From Pogostemon cablin (lineage: Eukaryota > Streptophyta > Magnoliopsida > Lamiales > Lamiaceae): a stretch of 64,000 nt of DNA. The notes beneath the pieces are model-generated. The model made no database searches. It was not told the origin of the DNA and saw nothing but the letters and a program-made list of their open reading frames with translations. Where the stretch lies: NCBI GenBank assembly GCA_023678885.1, contig CM042994.1, positions 20,493,073-20,557,072 of the forward strand, given 5' to 3'. The stretch's first letter is position 1, and each line of letters begins with the position of its first letter. Below are positions 1 through 12,121 of the stretch, piece by piece. The position numbers were made by a program, and so were the translations under genes.

Positions 1-2400
1 TCAATTTTATCCCATAATTAACGATTGTTTTTTAAATTTTGACCAATTTCATCGGAAAGTCCCAAATTGAAGCCTCACGTGGGGTTTTCCGGCGAAAATT
101 GAGCAAAATTGAAAAAAATTATTAGTTATGGAACAAAATTGAACTATTTATCATTTTTGGGCCAAAAAATCGAAGTTTCTCTTAATTATATTGCATAAAA
201 TGAATCTAACTCGAGTTACATATGTGATTATATCTTTTTCACATGATACTTATCATACAATTTAGTATAAAAAACCAGTAGAAGGTTGAGGAGGTTTGAA
301 AAAATGTAACAAGATGAACCGTGCAGATATTCTACTACATTTTAATAGTATTTTATTTTTTATTATAAATTGTTGGATGAATGATTAATTAGTGAAGACA
401 AAATGATTAATTAGTGAAGACAAAATTTTAAATGGAAAATATCAATTCTAACGGCAAAGACTATGATTTTCCTCCCAAGTACGTTTCAGTGAGGTGAATC
501 ATTTAATATTTAATTAAGTCACTCTAATACACTTCATCACATGTGGGTGAGAAATTTTTTCTTTAAGCCTTGCATGTGAAAAATTTCTTTTAAATTGGTG
601 ACAGTGAGGTTCGAACCCTGGACCTATAACCGCCTCATCTAAAAACTTAAGTTGATTGAGAGTTGAGTCTCAAATTATTCTAACACGCCTCATCACATGC
701 AGATGGAGAATTTTTGCCTCAAGTCTTGTATAATAATAGGATTCACATCCAACACTAATACACGTATCCACTTTACATTAAATATTACTGTCTTTCAACC
801 CATTATCCATTTAAATACTATATTCATTAATCAACGTGTAAAAAACTAACGCAAGTATTAAAACAAGATGAAAGGAGTATGTACTATGAAATATTAACAA
901 AATATCACGTTCCAATGAGGCGGATTCACTTGGGACAGGGTACCGCTGTAGCCCAAATTGAACGAACATTTGCCAATTATAAAATTTTTACTGTTCCCCC
1001 AATTTTTATTAAAATTAGAGAAGTATTATACTAATAAATAAAGAAAAACTTTCTTTTTCTAAAACAAGATTTTTCCATGACTAAAATAATTTAATTCTAT
1101 CACTTTCCTTTAAGAGATCAGACATAGTTTTGTTTATAACTTTTAAGAAATTTCTCTAATTTTATTTATTTATTCTTAAGAAAATTTAATTGCCTTAAAT
1201 TTATTCATATGCATTTATCTTTCAATTTTCAAAAAAAAAATACACTATCAGGGCCCTTATTTCTTTTAAATAGGTTTAACTTGTTATTTAGATTAACTAT
1301 TGCATCACATATTGAATTATCATTTACTTTGCTAAACATAATTAAAATCTTGTGTCTAGTCTCATTTAAATATGTAGTAATATAGTCGATTCAATTTCTA
1401 TTACATTTTCTATCTTAAACACTTGAATAAATGACACGTATAATATAATCAAATTTATATTCTAAAAGAAAAATATACCCTCAAGAAAAAGTAATTGAGA
1501 TTTTCTTCAGGCGTAAAAGGAAATTATCAACTTTAAAGAAAAATTGTTGAAACTTTCCTCCTCCATCATTTATCTAACCCCCACGCCATCAGCTTATTTT
1601 TTTGTTTTAGGCCCTGTAACTCTTCCTCATCCAGGCTGGGGCAGAATAGTCAAGCAAGTACAAGTATTAGTAGCATAACAAACTTCCTCGTCATTAATAT
1701 ATTTACTCGCGACAATTGTGAACTCTTAATAAGATATTTAACACCAAAATATAACAAAAAAATTCGAAATTATATATAGTACCCCATATTCAAAATCCTG
1801 AATCCGCGTTTCACGAATGAGATAAGATATAACAAATGACACATGGATAACACGTCGCTTACACGTGGAGTGTAAGTAATCAATTAATTAGGAGTGCATA
1901 TATAAACACTGAGTTATTCAGTGGCATCTATAATCTATGTATATTTGATTCTACTAAAACCCACGTTCGAATATCCCATTTAACACGGGATCAAGAATCT
2001 AAATTTCATATTCCATATGATACTGTAGCAAACATAATCACATGTTTCATTTTATTATTTTGTTTTTTAAACGTATGTTATACACGGTATTCTCTCTGCT
2101 TAATAGAATCATTAGTTATTTTCTCATTGAATATGATTAGAGTGCAGTTGCCCCTATAATTTTATTCTTTTAAAAATGAAGATTATATTATTAAAATTAG
2201 AATTAATTACAAGAAAAAATCATTAACTTTACTCTAAATTAATTCTTACATTTCAAAAATTGCAAAAAAAAATTCAATTTTAATTCTCACCCTTAAGAAA
2301 TATATTGCATCATATGTGTTTTGCAATAATGCTCAAAGATATGATTCAATTTTACAGTTTTTCAAAGGTTTGCTAATAAGATAGAGGACTATTTTTGTAA
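1..2400. other. AT-rich intergenic DNA with repeat relics, no gene
   Basis: No ORF of note and no exon-like block is visible. Positions 590-680 contain a stretch with the element GGTTCGAACC (608-617). It resembles a Pol III B box (a tRNA T-loop) and is followed by an 'aaaacttaagttgattgagag' type motif that recurs in modified form near 16200 and 62810, so this is probably a SINE or other dispersed repeat. Around 760-880 a diverged MITE-like segment is possible. The rest is low-complexity A/T sequence. Confidence 0.5.
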
Positions 2401-2651
2401 TACTCCCTCTGTCACAAAGATGTGGACGCTTTTTTTATTGCACAGAAATTAAAGAGTATAATAATTTAATGTGTAATAGGTCAAAGATATAATAATTTTA
2501 ATGTGTGATGAATAGTTGTATTTGTGATATGTGTGGGCCCATATGAATATATTAATTGTTTTCTGTAGATTCTGTGTACTTAAAAGAAAATACTATGTCA
2601 ATTTCAATAGAAAAAAAAATTGCCTAAATTTCTTCGAAAAGGGAGGGAGTA
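2401..2651. mobile_element. Stowaway-type MITE upstream of P450 pseudogene 1
   Basis: The segment starts TACTCCCTCTGTC and ends GGGAGGGAGTA, the terminal inverted repeat and TA target-site signature of plant Stowaway (Tc1/mariner-derived) MITEs. The interior is AT-rich and has no coding capacity. It ends about 115 bp before the P450 ATG, so it sits in the proximal promoter of that locus. Confidence 0.8.
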
Positions 2652-3642
2652 TCATTGTCCAATCAAGATTAAATAGTGAACTACAACATCTATAAATGTC
2701 TATCTATTATACATAAGAATTGCCTTTCAAACTCTTCCATCCTTCATATCTTACAAAACATCCACAATGATTCTTCTATTGTCAATAATTCTTCCAGTAT
2801 TATTAATGATATACAACCTTTACATAGGAAGAAACAGAGCAAAATTACCTCCAGGTCCCCCTGGACTGCCAATGATTGGAAATCTCCTTCAATTCTGCAC
2901 AGTAAACAATCTACATGTTTATCTATGGAAGCTCTCAAACAAATACGGCCCATTATGCAAATGAGCATTGGTTCCGTGCCAATACTCGTGGTTTCGTCCG
3001 CGAAAATCGCGAAAGAAGTGCTGAAAACACAAGACATGTCCTTGCCGACCCACACTACTCAGGCAGAAGACGCTGAGCTACAACTGCTTGGACATGGCGT
3101 TTTCGCCCTACGGAGAGTACTGGAGGGAGGTGAGGAAGATCGGAGCCATTCATCTACTTAGCCTTAAGAAGATCCAATCATTTCGACACATTAGAGAAGA
3201 CGAAATCTCTCGTATGATTGCGAGGATTTCACACCATTCTTCTTGTAGCCATGTTGTGAACTTGAGTGAGATGGGCATGGATCTTGGAAGCAGCTTGATA
3301 TGTAGAATTGCTTTCGGGAAGAGTTACGACGTCGATGGACTCGGAATGAAGAGATTTGGTGCGCTCCTGAATGAAGCTCAGGCCATGATGGCTTCATTCT
3401 TTGTATCTGATTATTTTCCTAAGTTGAGTTGGGTGGATAAACTCTCTGGATTGTTGGGAATGCTGGATAGGACTTTCATGGATCTGGATAGGTTCTACTA
3501 GGAGCTTATTGATGAGCATTTGGATCCGGATAGACCCAAATCGGGTCAGGAGGAGGACATACTTGATGTCTTGATCAACCTTAAACAACAAAACTCTTGC
3601 ACCTTTGACCTTACATGGGATCATGTCAAAGCCCTGCTCATG

Positions 3643-6600
3643 GTATGTTATACTCCCTTCATCCAACTTAAATTTCACACTTTCTGTTTTCGTCCTTTCC
3701 ACATTAAATTTCGCTACCCAAAAAGTAAATATCACATTAATCCTCAACCCTAAAAATACATTTTAGTTACAAATTTACCATTCTCCCTCGCTATTTATTA
3801 TCTAAAAATACATCACCCTCCAAAAATTAAAAAAAATTATAAAAAAATATTTTTCTTAAACTTCGTATCTACAATAACGATATAAATATTCTTGGGACAG
3901 AAGATTACTTCATTTCCTCGTCTCAATACACTCTTTACTAATATTACTTTTTATTTACTTTTAAAAATATATTTATCGTATAATAATAAATAAATAATGA
4001 AGTGCTTGTCAGATGATTGATGATAATATTTTAAAAAATATAATATATTGAGATTTTATTTAATTTAATTTAAAATTTTACTGTCTTTTTTGTGTGATAA
4101 AAGTAATGAGTTAAATTAACAAATGAAGAATTATACTTCGATCCATGTAATTGGAAAAAATAATTTTTAAGTTTCTGGTACAATTACAAAGTTCTGGAAT
4201 GTGTGCCTTGTAAATTATAAATATAAGGATAGCTGGATAATTGGGATATTATAATTCATCAATTCAAGCTTCACGTACATCTAAAAATCAAGATACACTT
4301 CCCTAAAATCGAATCCAGACCTGTTTTATTAATGTTTTTTTTTAAAATATTAAATGTTATTTTTTAAAATTATTGAGTGTTATTAATTATTTGAAAGAGA
4401 GTAAATCGATCCTATTAAAAATTAATATTAACCTTCGAAAAATAATAGTTTTTGTACATAAAATTAAAGAAAGAATGGAGAATAGATATTGTTAAATAAT
4501 AGTCTGTCATGTGAAATATTTCCTCCGTGACATAACAAAAGGGTCTTTTGTTTTTTGCACATAGACGATCCCGATGTATCTCCTATATTAAGAGATCGTC
4601 TCTTACGAACCTGTTATACGATACCGATAAAGTTCTATTATTCTATTTTGGTGTTGTATTTCTTATTGAAAACTGTTGGATAAGATACCACAAACACTTG
4701 TATAAACATGTAGTCCACCTTCTAATCCTATATACCATATGTATTGATAGGATGTTTAAATTAAGTAGGACCACAGAATTTACAAGGATTCATGATGTAA
4801 ATCCGGTTTATAAGAAACTAACTCATAAGATATATACAAATTCCATAACTTAAAAGGAAAATAGCAATCCTAAAGGGAAATGTTCCGATTTTCTTTTCAT
4901 GTACGTGTCACTCATCTAGCACGTATGAAAGACAAATGGGATCACCTATTCCATTTGATGTTTCATCAGCTATTTCATGTATTAGATTCTCGCCACGTAT
5001 CGTAATCAATGTCCAAATTTTCGCCACATGCCCCAAGAGTTTAATTGTCATTAACTAGGGTATAATATTTTAATAGGAAATAAGTTATGGAATAGGGAGT
5101 GAAATATCAAAATGAAATAGGGGATTTGGGTTGTATAAAAGAAGATGTAACATGCATGCACCAAAATATAACAAGACATTCGATGTCATACAATACACTC
5201 TGATTTTATTGAAATTATCATTTAATATATGAAAAATTACTATATATTTAAAATAATGAACTGTTATTCCTTTGAATAAAAAATATTATTCATCTTAATA
5301 AAATTATAAAAAAAATTAACAAAGTATCAAAATGTTAGAAGTTAATTTAGATTAACGTAGGGTATTTTCTTATAAATAACCACATATGATTTTCACTTGT
5401 AAATGTTGAGTTAGAGAGTAATATGATTTGAAAGTTTCTCCACCTCTATATATGTTAAGAGTTATAGAAGAGACATATATATGATAAATATATTCTTATA
5501 AATTGGTATCAAGAGCCACTCTTGTTTGAAGGTAGAAGCTTGTAAAATGATAGAACGGGACATTATTCGTAGTTTCTTCACTATTAAAAAAAATTATGAT
5601 TATTGGTGCATAAGAATGAAAGTCTTACTTGGAATATAGAGTCCATAGATAGAAATTAAGTGTTGATATATATTTAAAGTTTTAAAAATATGAAAGGGCG
5701 GCGGGAGGTATGATAATGGAGGAAAGAAAGAATGGTGGATAATTATTGGTTTTCTCAAAATAGATGAAGGATTTTTTTTGATTTCCTCCTTGGATGGAGA
5801 ACAAAAAAGGACGATTTCTTGATGCTATTTAAGGAGATTATTGGTTTTGATGTTAAGTACACCAATTAAATACGCTATAATCTTTATGTTTAATTCTTCT
5901 AAATTCATTTCTTGTATTTTTACTATTTTGAGAATTAAGAGAAAATGTGTGAATTGATCAAAGATTTGTAATAGTACGGTGGTATTGAGGTTGAGAGAAA
6001 GAAACTTCTATGATTGTAAAAGTTTCATATATTAATATTTTCTTGGTCCATGATTTTTTCTTCATTTTTTGGAGTTTCCACATAAAATTCTGTGTTGTTT
6101 TTTCTATAATATTTTTTCAATTATATTTTGTTTGTTTGTATGCATAAATGATTTTTTATTTCTAGTATTGAATGATGATATATTAATTTATTCCAACAAA
6201 ATGGATGATGATTGAAGAAATTAGTCTTGGGAAAATAAATTGGAAGAGTGGTTATTTTGTTTGTTTCTAGGATAGGATTGAATGAAGATAGGTTAATATA
6301 TCCCAACAAAATGGATGATGATTAAAGAAATTAGTACTCTTGGGAAAATAAATTGGAAGAGTGGGTGGCATGATGGGAGTTGGATATTGGCTATTTGGCA
6401 TAGTGGAGAGAAAGTGATATTGTAAAAGGATAATTTGATCATCTTTTTCTTGCACTTATTGAATTATAATTCCACACTTATAGAGATGACCATGTCGGTT
6501 GTAGCTCCTACATCCAACTTTATCCTATGTCTTGCAATTCTAGTTTTACTTTTCATACGCATACTCTTAATATCTAGACTATTCTCGTTTTAATCACGTG

Positions 6601-7140
6601 ATCGTTAGTTTATTATATTTTAATTGTAAACTAATCTTTTTAATACATCAATTTTTTTTAACCCTCCCCCTTATCACTACCCCTTTATTCTGAGCTTTTT
6701 CTTATCTTAAACTTTACTCTCTTAAAATAACTTTAAAATTTTTTGATTCTAAAGTTTGTGGTTGTAAGTCTCATAATTTTTCTTAGTGTCCTCACCTTTC
6801 TTAATATTTCGTTTGGGACGGTCCTTCTTGAAATAATAAGTAATATTCTAGATTTATCATAAATTAAGTATTATTATAACCAAAGCTATTTAATTAGATA
6901 CATAAATGTCTATCGGATGATATATGAATGCAATTACTTCAAATTCATATATATTAGTATAAATTCATGTAGAATATTCTCACATAATTACACACCTATT
7001 ATTTTCATTTGTAATGAGTATATCTAATTATAAATGATACACATCAGTACTTAATTAAGAATATAAGTTTAATGTGAGTGTTTATAATTATTTTATCAGC
7101 TCTCTCTTACATAACTAATTAATTGCCTTGTTCTCTGTAG
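3643..7140 (+). other. 3.5-kb intron of P450 pseudogene 1 with repeat insertions
   Basis: Much longer than the matching intron of copy 2 (about 0.7 kb). It holds a dispersed repeat at about 4880-5115, related to 55555-55756 ('ggatcacctattcc' and a 'gtcattaactagg' core), and a Copia remnant at about 5400-6115. It also holds an imperfect ~115-bp direct duplication at about 6160-6245 and 6275-6362. The rest is AT-rich with no coding signal. Confidence 0.65.
5400..6115 (+). mobile_element. Degenerate Copia LTR-retrotransposon fragment inside the P450 intron
   Basis: At 5502-5518 a primer-binding-like site (attggtatcaagagcc, similar to the initiator tRNA-Met complement) follows AT-rich LTR-like sequence. 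From about 5548 a short frame reads like a Copia gag start (the motif KNYDYWCIRMKVLLG is visible) and then hits stops. Positions 5850-6115 match, in reverse complement, the LTR-like sequence at 63355-63650, including a 'ggagtttccacataaaattc' type R/U5 region. No pol survives. Confidence 0.6.
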
Positions 7141-7751
7141 AATATATTTGTTGCTGGCACTGATACAAGTGTTGCATCAACAGTGTGGACAATGACAGCC
7201 CTAATTAAATCACCCAAAGTGATGAGAAAAGTGCAACAAGAAATCAGAAATTTGATTGGCAAAAAGGGGAGAGTAGATGAAGATGATTTAGATAATCTTT
7301 CATACTTAAAAGCAGTGATAAATGAGAGTTTAAGATTGTACCCTCCAGCTCCATTGCTTGTACTAAGGGAAACTACACAAGAATGCAGCCTAGAGGGGTA
7401 CCAAATTCGACCCAAAACGATGGTTTACGTGAACGCATGGGTCGTGGCAAGGGATACCCAATATTGGGAAGATCCTCACCAATTCTTGCCCGAGAGGTTC
7501 CTCAACAAAAACATGGATGTAAAAGGATAAGATTTTGGGGTCCTTCCATTTGGATCGGGCCGACGAATATGCTCTAGAATGCTTATGGGGCTTGCTAATG
7601 TGGAGCTTACCCTAGCAAATCTTCTCTATAATTTTGATTGGAAAACGCCTCCACATATTCTTCCGGAAAATATCGATACCAATGTTTTGCCTGGAATAAC
7701 AATGCACAAAAAAATGCACTTCTGCTTGTGGCTGAAAAGTACATTGTTTAG

Positions 7752-8300
7752 GTTGATATTAATACTTCTCTATTAAATTTATATATGTATCTTATGGATT
7801 GAGTTGATTTCGGTCACAAAGCTATAATGGTACTGATCTTCCATGTTTGATGTATTGTGTTAAATGATTTTCTTATCTCTTCAATTATGCAATACGTTAC
7901 ACCTATTTATAGGTGTTTCCACGTCCTCATTTGATCTTTGTAGGCTAAGCTAGAATTTTAATATTTTAAGAAGATTAACTTATGTCTAGACTAGTTCTAG
8001 TATCTCTACTACTTAATCTTTAATCTTGCAAGAATATTATCTAGATCCTATTTCTATTTATAAAATATATTGGTATAGCTTCGTATATTGTTTCTTGAGA
8101 GAAATATATATGCTACATTAATAATTTATTTCTGGCTCTAATATATTAACTATGCTGAAATTGTAGAGCTAGAGACGAGTAATTGGAGGCATATATATAC
8201 ACATATGAAATAATCTTTTGACTTGATGGTGTACTGGGTGCAAGGGAGCACCCATATATGTATAACTTTTTATTCTATTTTTTACAATGAAGGAGGGAGT
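7752..8300. other. 3' flank of P450 pseudogene 1
   Basis: AT-rich sequence after the pseudogene stop. No exon, RNA gene or bounded repeat recognised. Confidence 0.5.
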
Positions 8301-8339
8301 AAAGGACCAGGGGGCACTGGCCCCCCTGAAAATTTAGTA

Positions 8340-8344
<5 letters not shown>
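8300..8344. mobile_element. Fragment related to the hAT MITE at 14301-14744
   Basis: The string 'ccagggggcactggcccccctgaa' closely resembles the subterminal part of the hAT MITE near 14322-14345 ('ccaggggcactggtccccct'). Only this short end is recognisable, cut off by the adjoining microsatellite. Confidence 0.45.

Positions 8345-8433
<89 letters not shown>
8345..8433. repeat. Compound microsatellite (AC)n(AT)n
   Basis: About 22 uninterrupted AC dinucleotides (8345-8389) pass directly into about 22 AT dinucleotides (8389-8433). No function is implied. It is likely to be length-polymorphic. Confidence 0.95.
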
Positions 8434-8435
<2 letters not shown>

Positions 8436-8510
8436 AAATTTACTCAATGTTTTTGTTGGCTTAGTCATCACACCCGTCTCACAAATAACACATCTCATAA
8501 GAGAGTGTCT

Positions 8511-8990
8511 CACAAAGTCTCTTGTGAGACGTTATTTACGTGAGATGGTTTGTGAGACGTGTTAAAATATGTCTATTATATAGATAAAATATATTAAATG
8601 GTTTTTAAAGTACATGTTTTCTAAAATATGCTGAATTATGCATTAAAGTATGATTTGAGCGTGTTATAATATGGTTCATTATTAACATACTTTATCTATG
8701 CAATAAACATACTTTAGTGATGGGTCAACCCGTCTCACAAGAAACTCATCTCACAGGAGAGTGTCTTGTGAGACAGGTCGACCCATCACTAAAATATACT
8801 TATTGTATAGATAATTAAGCATGCTTATTTATAGTTAAATTATGTTAATAATAAATCATATTATAACACGCTAAAATCATATTTTAACGTATAATCAAGC
8901 ATACCTTAAAAAACATACTTTAACACCATTAAAAATACATTATCTATACAATAAGCATCATTTAATGATGGGTCGACTCGTCTCTCAAGA
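8511..8990. mobile_element. Two 'gtctcac'-type MITEs in head-to-head array
   Basis: Unit a (about 8511-8750) starts near 'ctcttgtgagacg' and ends 'gggtcaacccgtctcacaag'. Unit b (about 8752-8990) starts 'cttgtgagacaggtcgaccc' and ends 'gggtcgactcgtctctcaag'. The interiors share 'ttatctat(g/a)caataa(a/g)cata' blocks, and related copies lie at 13732-13987 and 59190-59640. Termini are long inverted repeats with a GTGAGAC core. I did not recognise a superfamily and found no clean target duplication. Confidence 0.65.
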
Positions 8991-8999
8991 GACTTTGTC

Positions 9000-10904
9000 A
9001 TTCAATTTTTGTGACTATTTGAACTTTGTGTTTTCTGATCTATTGGGACTTTTTTTTATTCTATTCGGGCTTTGTGGTTTATTTTTTTTCTATTTGGACT
9101 TTACATTTTTGTTCTATTCGGGATTTTTTTTTCTATTTCTAGCTTTGTAATTTTTATTCTATTCTATTTTTTAATTTTGTTCTATTCGATCTTTTTTTAT
9201 ATAAATCGACATATTAACAGATTTTTTTAGTTAAAACATTATAGGTCAAACTTTGAACTTTTTGGTCAAATTATACTAAAAATGGATAGATTTGATTTTA
9301 TTTTTTTAAGTAAATGCGCATTTTTTATTTTCAAATAATGAAAGTGAGCAATAGAAATTTTGTTTAATCAATTAATAATGTCACTGTTAGAAAAATAAGT
9401 TCGTGTGTGCTGATATTCTTACTGATGTAAGAACTCAAAAGTATCTTTTAACAGAGTATAAACGAAATATCAGTGGAAAATTTTAAAATACACGATCTAA
9501 ACAAATACGGGCTCAGATCTCCTTCATTAGAATTGTACAAATATTTCGATCTAGCATCTATGAACTTCGTTCTATACTAATCGACAATACCTACAACTTC
9601 TAAATACTTATCTGGCCACCATATGTACTTGACAACGTATAATGGACTCTCTCCAACGCTGCTGCTATGAGATCTCCCGATCTTGATAAACGAACTCCCT
9701 CCCAAAACCCGTATCACATGAATGAAAGTATAAACGTGTTCGTACGAGAGCAAAACCAGAATAATGAAAACCTAATTCTAACTTTCCAAATATGATTAAC
9801 ACATTAAGAACAATTGAGAGAGAATATAACAAAAGAATATATTTGGGAGACTTGCACAAAGGAGATCCATTCTTCAATTCACTGTGATCGAAAAAGGAGA
9901 TCCATTCTTCAATTCACTGTGATCGCCACTTATAGATAAATGAAGAAGCAGAACAGATCCGTAATCTTTGAATGCGTGAATGAGTGTGTGATCTTCTATC
10001 AGAAAAGCCCAGTGAAATATGTGATCTTCTTTTAGAAAAGGCCCAATCAGATTTCACGCACAGTTGAAACACAAAAATTAATATCTTCATGAATATCTTT
10101 GATCAATTCCTAGAAACTCAATATTTTTTGATCAAATCTTATATATATCATCCCTTATATTTTCTTCAATCAGTAATTAATTTAAACTTATACAAATATA
10201 AACTATTTGATTAAATGCCAATTTAAAAAAGACAAATACTAATGTGCAACGGTTTTTAAGATCCACCAAATAATACAAATCCAATTGACACATCATATAT
10301 AAATAATTTTGACCCATATTTAATTATCTTCCTTTTTTATGCTCCTTCTCCTAAATTTCTCTCTCCCCTCATTTTACTCGCACACTCTCTCTCTCCTATT
10401 TTTTCACTCTCTCTCCTAATATTCAATTTTTTAATTAATTTAAAATCAAATATTTTTGGAATTAATTTTTTTTATTCACTTCAATTGATATTAATTGACT
10501 TTAGATCGACTGTATTAATGTATATGATTGTATTTATAATTGTATTACTTTTTTTAAAGTAATATATAAAACTAAAAATATTTTTAAAAAATAAAAAAAT
10601 GTAATACACTTATTAAGAAAAACTTATACACTATTGAATTACAAAAAATACAATATCTAATAACAAATATTTAAAGTAAGGATCGCAGATATGAATCATA
10701 GTAAACAAATCCTGGGTACTTTTTCAACGTTAATTTCATATCTAACTATTTCCCTTTATAATTATTTCTCATCTCGATCATTTTAATAAATATACATTAA
10801 TTAATAATAAGTAATACAATATTGTAAAAAGAAATAATACATTCAAGCGCCTCATGCACAGTTCAACCTTCCTCTGCCTCGTGAAGGAATAATGAGGATG
10901 TTAG
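9000..10904. other. Intergenic DNA with T-rich imperfect repeats and an LTR-like stretch
   Basis: Positions 9020-9190 are a run of imperfect 'tctattcggg(a/c)tttt' repeats. Positions about 9385-10100 look like degraded Copia LTR sequence but have no clear boundaries. Within it a 34-bp unit ('aaaggagatccattcttcaa...') is directly duplicated at about 9857-9890 and 9891-9924. The remainder is AT-rich. No gene is supported. Confidence 0.45.
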
Positions 10905-11455
10905 TGTTGGCATTCGATTGTTTGGTTAACGTGACCCGTTAGGATTCCATTTATTTCTAATTAGCGGAAGCAAGAAAACAAGAAACGTATTACCTTTTAC
11001 CAGGGTATGTTGAAGACGATGAATTCTCGCCACCAACCTACACAGCCTCACCGTTTTAGGCATAACTCTCTCATCCGATGTAGATTTGAGTGATATATGC
11101 GCCAAAACGATCTTCTCTTCCGTGGCTTTCCATCAGTATATCACACGTCATGTTCTGAAGTCTGTACGATTTTATAAAAATCGTAGAAAGTGGCAGACAA
11201 CAGCAGCAAACAACCTTCCAGTCTTCTGCTGTATTCCCAAGTCCAATCTCGACGTCGTGTCGGCGACGATCCTCGAGATCTTCTCAATCTGCTATTCCGT
11301 CTACCCTCTTCACGTGTTAGGCATGTCTCTCTAAGGGTTAGAACAGTTGAGATGACTTATATATGGGCTACAGCTGGGACCAGGAGGAGAAATTAGAGTT
11401 GGGCCTCCATTGGGCTTAAGTATCCAAGCTTAATCCAAAGCTTATACTTAAGTCC

Positions 11456-11513
<58 letters not shown>

Positions 11514-12116
11514 TATTCCACTAAAATATTATTACTACACTACCGTTCTAATCCCATAATTACGTCATGGGCACGGATTCCTTCTACAATCAACAGCACA
11601 CCATAGAGACATAACTATTTCCTAACTCACCGAGTTTGTTGATTTAATTACATGTATATCTCACCCATTGATGAATCAAAGAAATACATACTGTCCTACG
11701 TGTCGAGGTTATTGTATAGGGATTAAGAGCACGAACATCCATAATAACAGAGATCAAGTTCTTCTATAAGTCAGTATAAGTCGAACGATCTCAAGCAGTT
11801 CTGCTCAATACACACAAAGTGCACTAATGTGATTCTATTGCCAAGACAAGCTAATACCAAACTACACTACAACCATCCCGATAGAGTGTCCCCGTCTATC
11901 TCGGTTGTAAGCATCTGTTTATACTTTATAAGGAAACCGATAATATGATATTCCACGTGTTGTCGCACAACATATTATCTACAGTATAAAGTAAGTGGAC
12001 TATTGCATCGTGCATATAAATAAATTATAAGACGCAATCATTTGATTCTCATTTCAAATTAATTTTTTAAACATTGTTCATACAAATAAGCTAGACTTTT
12101 AGTATACAATCCAACA
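10905..12116 (-). mobile_element. Solo LTR (probably Copia), 1212 bp, TSD GTTAG
   Basis: The block begins TGTTGG and ends CCAACA, a perfect 6-bp terminal inverted repeat, and is flanked by identical 5-bp target duplications GTTAG at 10900-10904 and 12117-12121. No internal retrotransposon sequence or second LTR adjoins it, so it is a solo LTR left by recombination between LTRs. Orientation is inferred as minus because that strand starts TGTTGGATTGTATAC, as many Copia LTRs do. It contains the AAT microsatellite at 11456-11511. Confidence 0.85.
11456..11511. repeat. (TAA)n trinucleotide microsatellite
   Basis: About 18 copies of TAA in an uninterrupted run inside the solo LTR. Confidence 0.9.
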
Positions 12117-12121
12117 GTTAG

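Larger units (their letters stand above)
2767..7751 (+). pseudogene. Cytochrome P450 (CYP71-clan, CYP71/CYP83-like) pseudogene, copy 1
   Basis: Two-exon A-type P450 relic: exon 1 is 2767-3642 (donor GTATGT) and exon 2 is 7141-7751 (phase 0 after TGTAG). Visible landmarks are an N-terminal membrane anchor, the proline hinge LPPGPPGLP, the C-helix FSPYGEYWREVRK, the I-helix AGTDTS, the K-helix ESLR, a PERF-like motif and the heme loop FGSGRRIC. Family members are ER-anchored monooxygenases of about 500 residues. Against copy 2 and the family pattern I count five lesions: a 1-nt deletion near 2948, a net 5-nt deletion near 3045-3060, TAG for Gln at 3499-3501, TAA for Gln at 7528-7530, and a 1-nt deletion near 7710. 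The glycine after the heme cysteine motif is also lost. It cannot encode a full enzyme. Exact subfamily is not decided. Confidence 0.9.

Noticed and set aside
600..690. Possible tRNA gene because of GGTTCGAACC
   Set aside because: Only the B-box-like decamer is present and no cloverleaf can be drawn. Treated as a SINE-like relic.
8223..8543. 106-codon ORF across the microsatellite
   Set aside because: Most of it is Thr-His and Ile-Tyr translated from (AC)n(AT)n.
11086..11396. Overlapping ORFs of 82 and 68 codons
   Set aside because: They lie inside the solo LTR with exact boundaries and target duplications, with no known domain.
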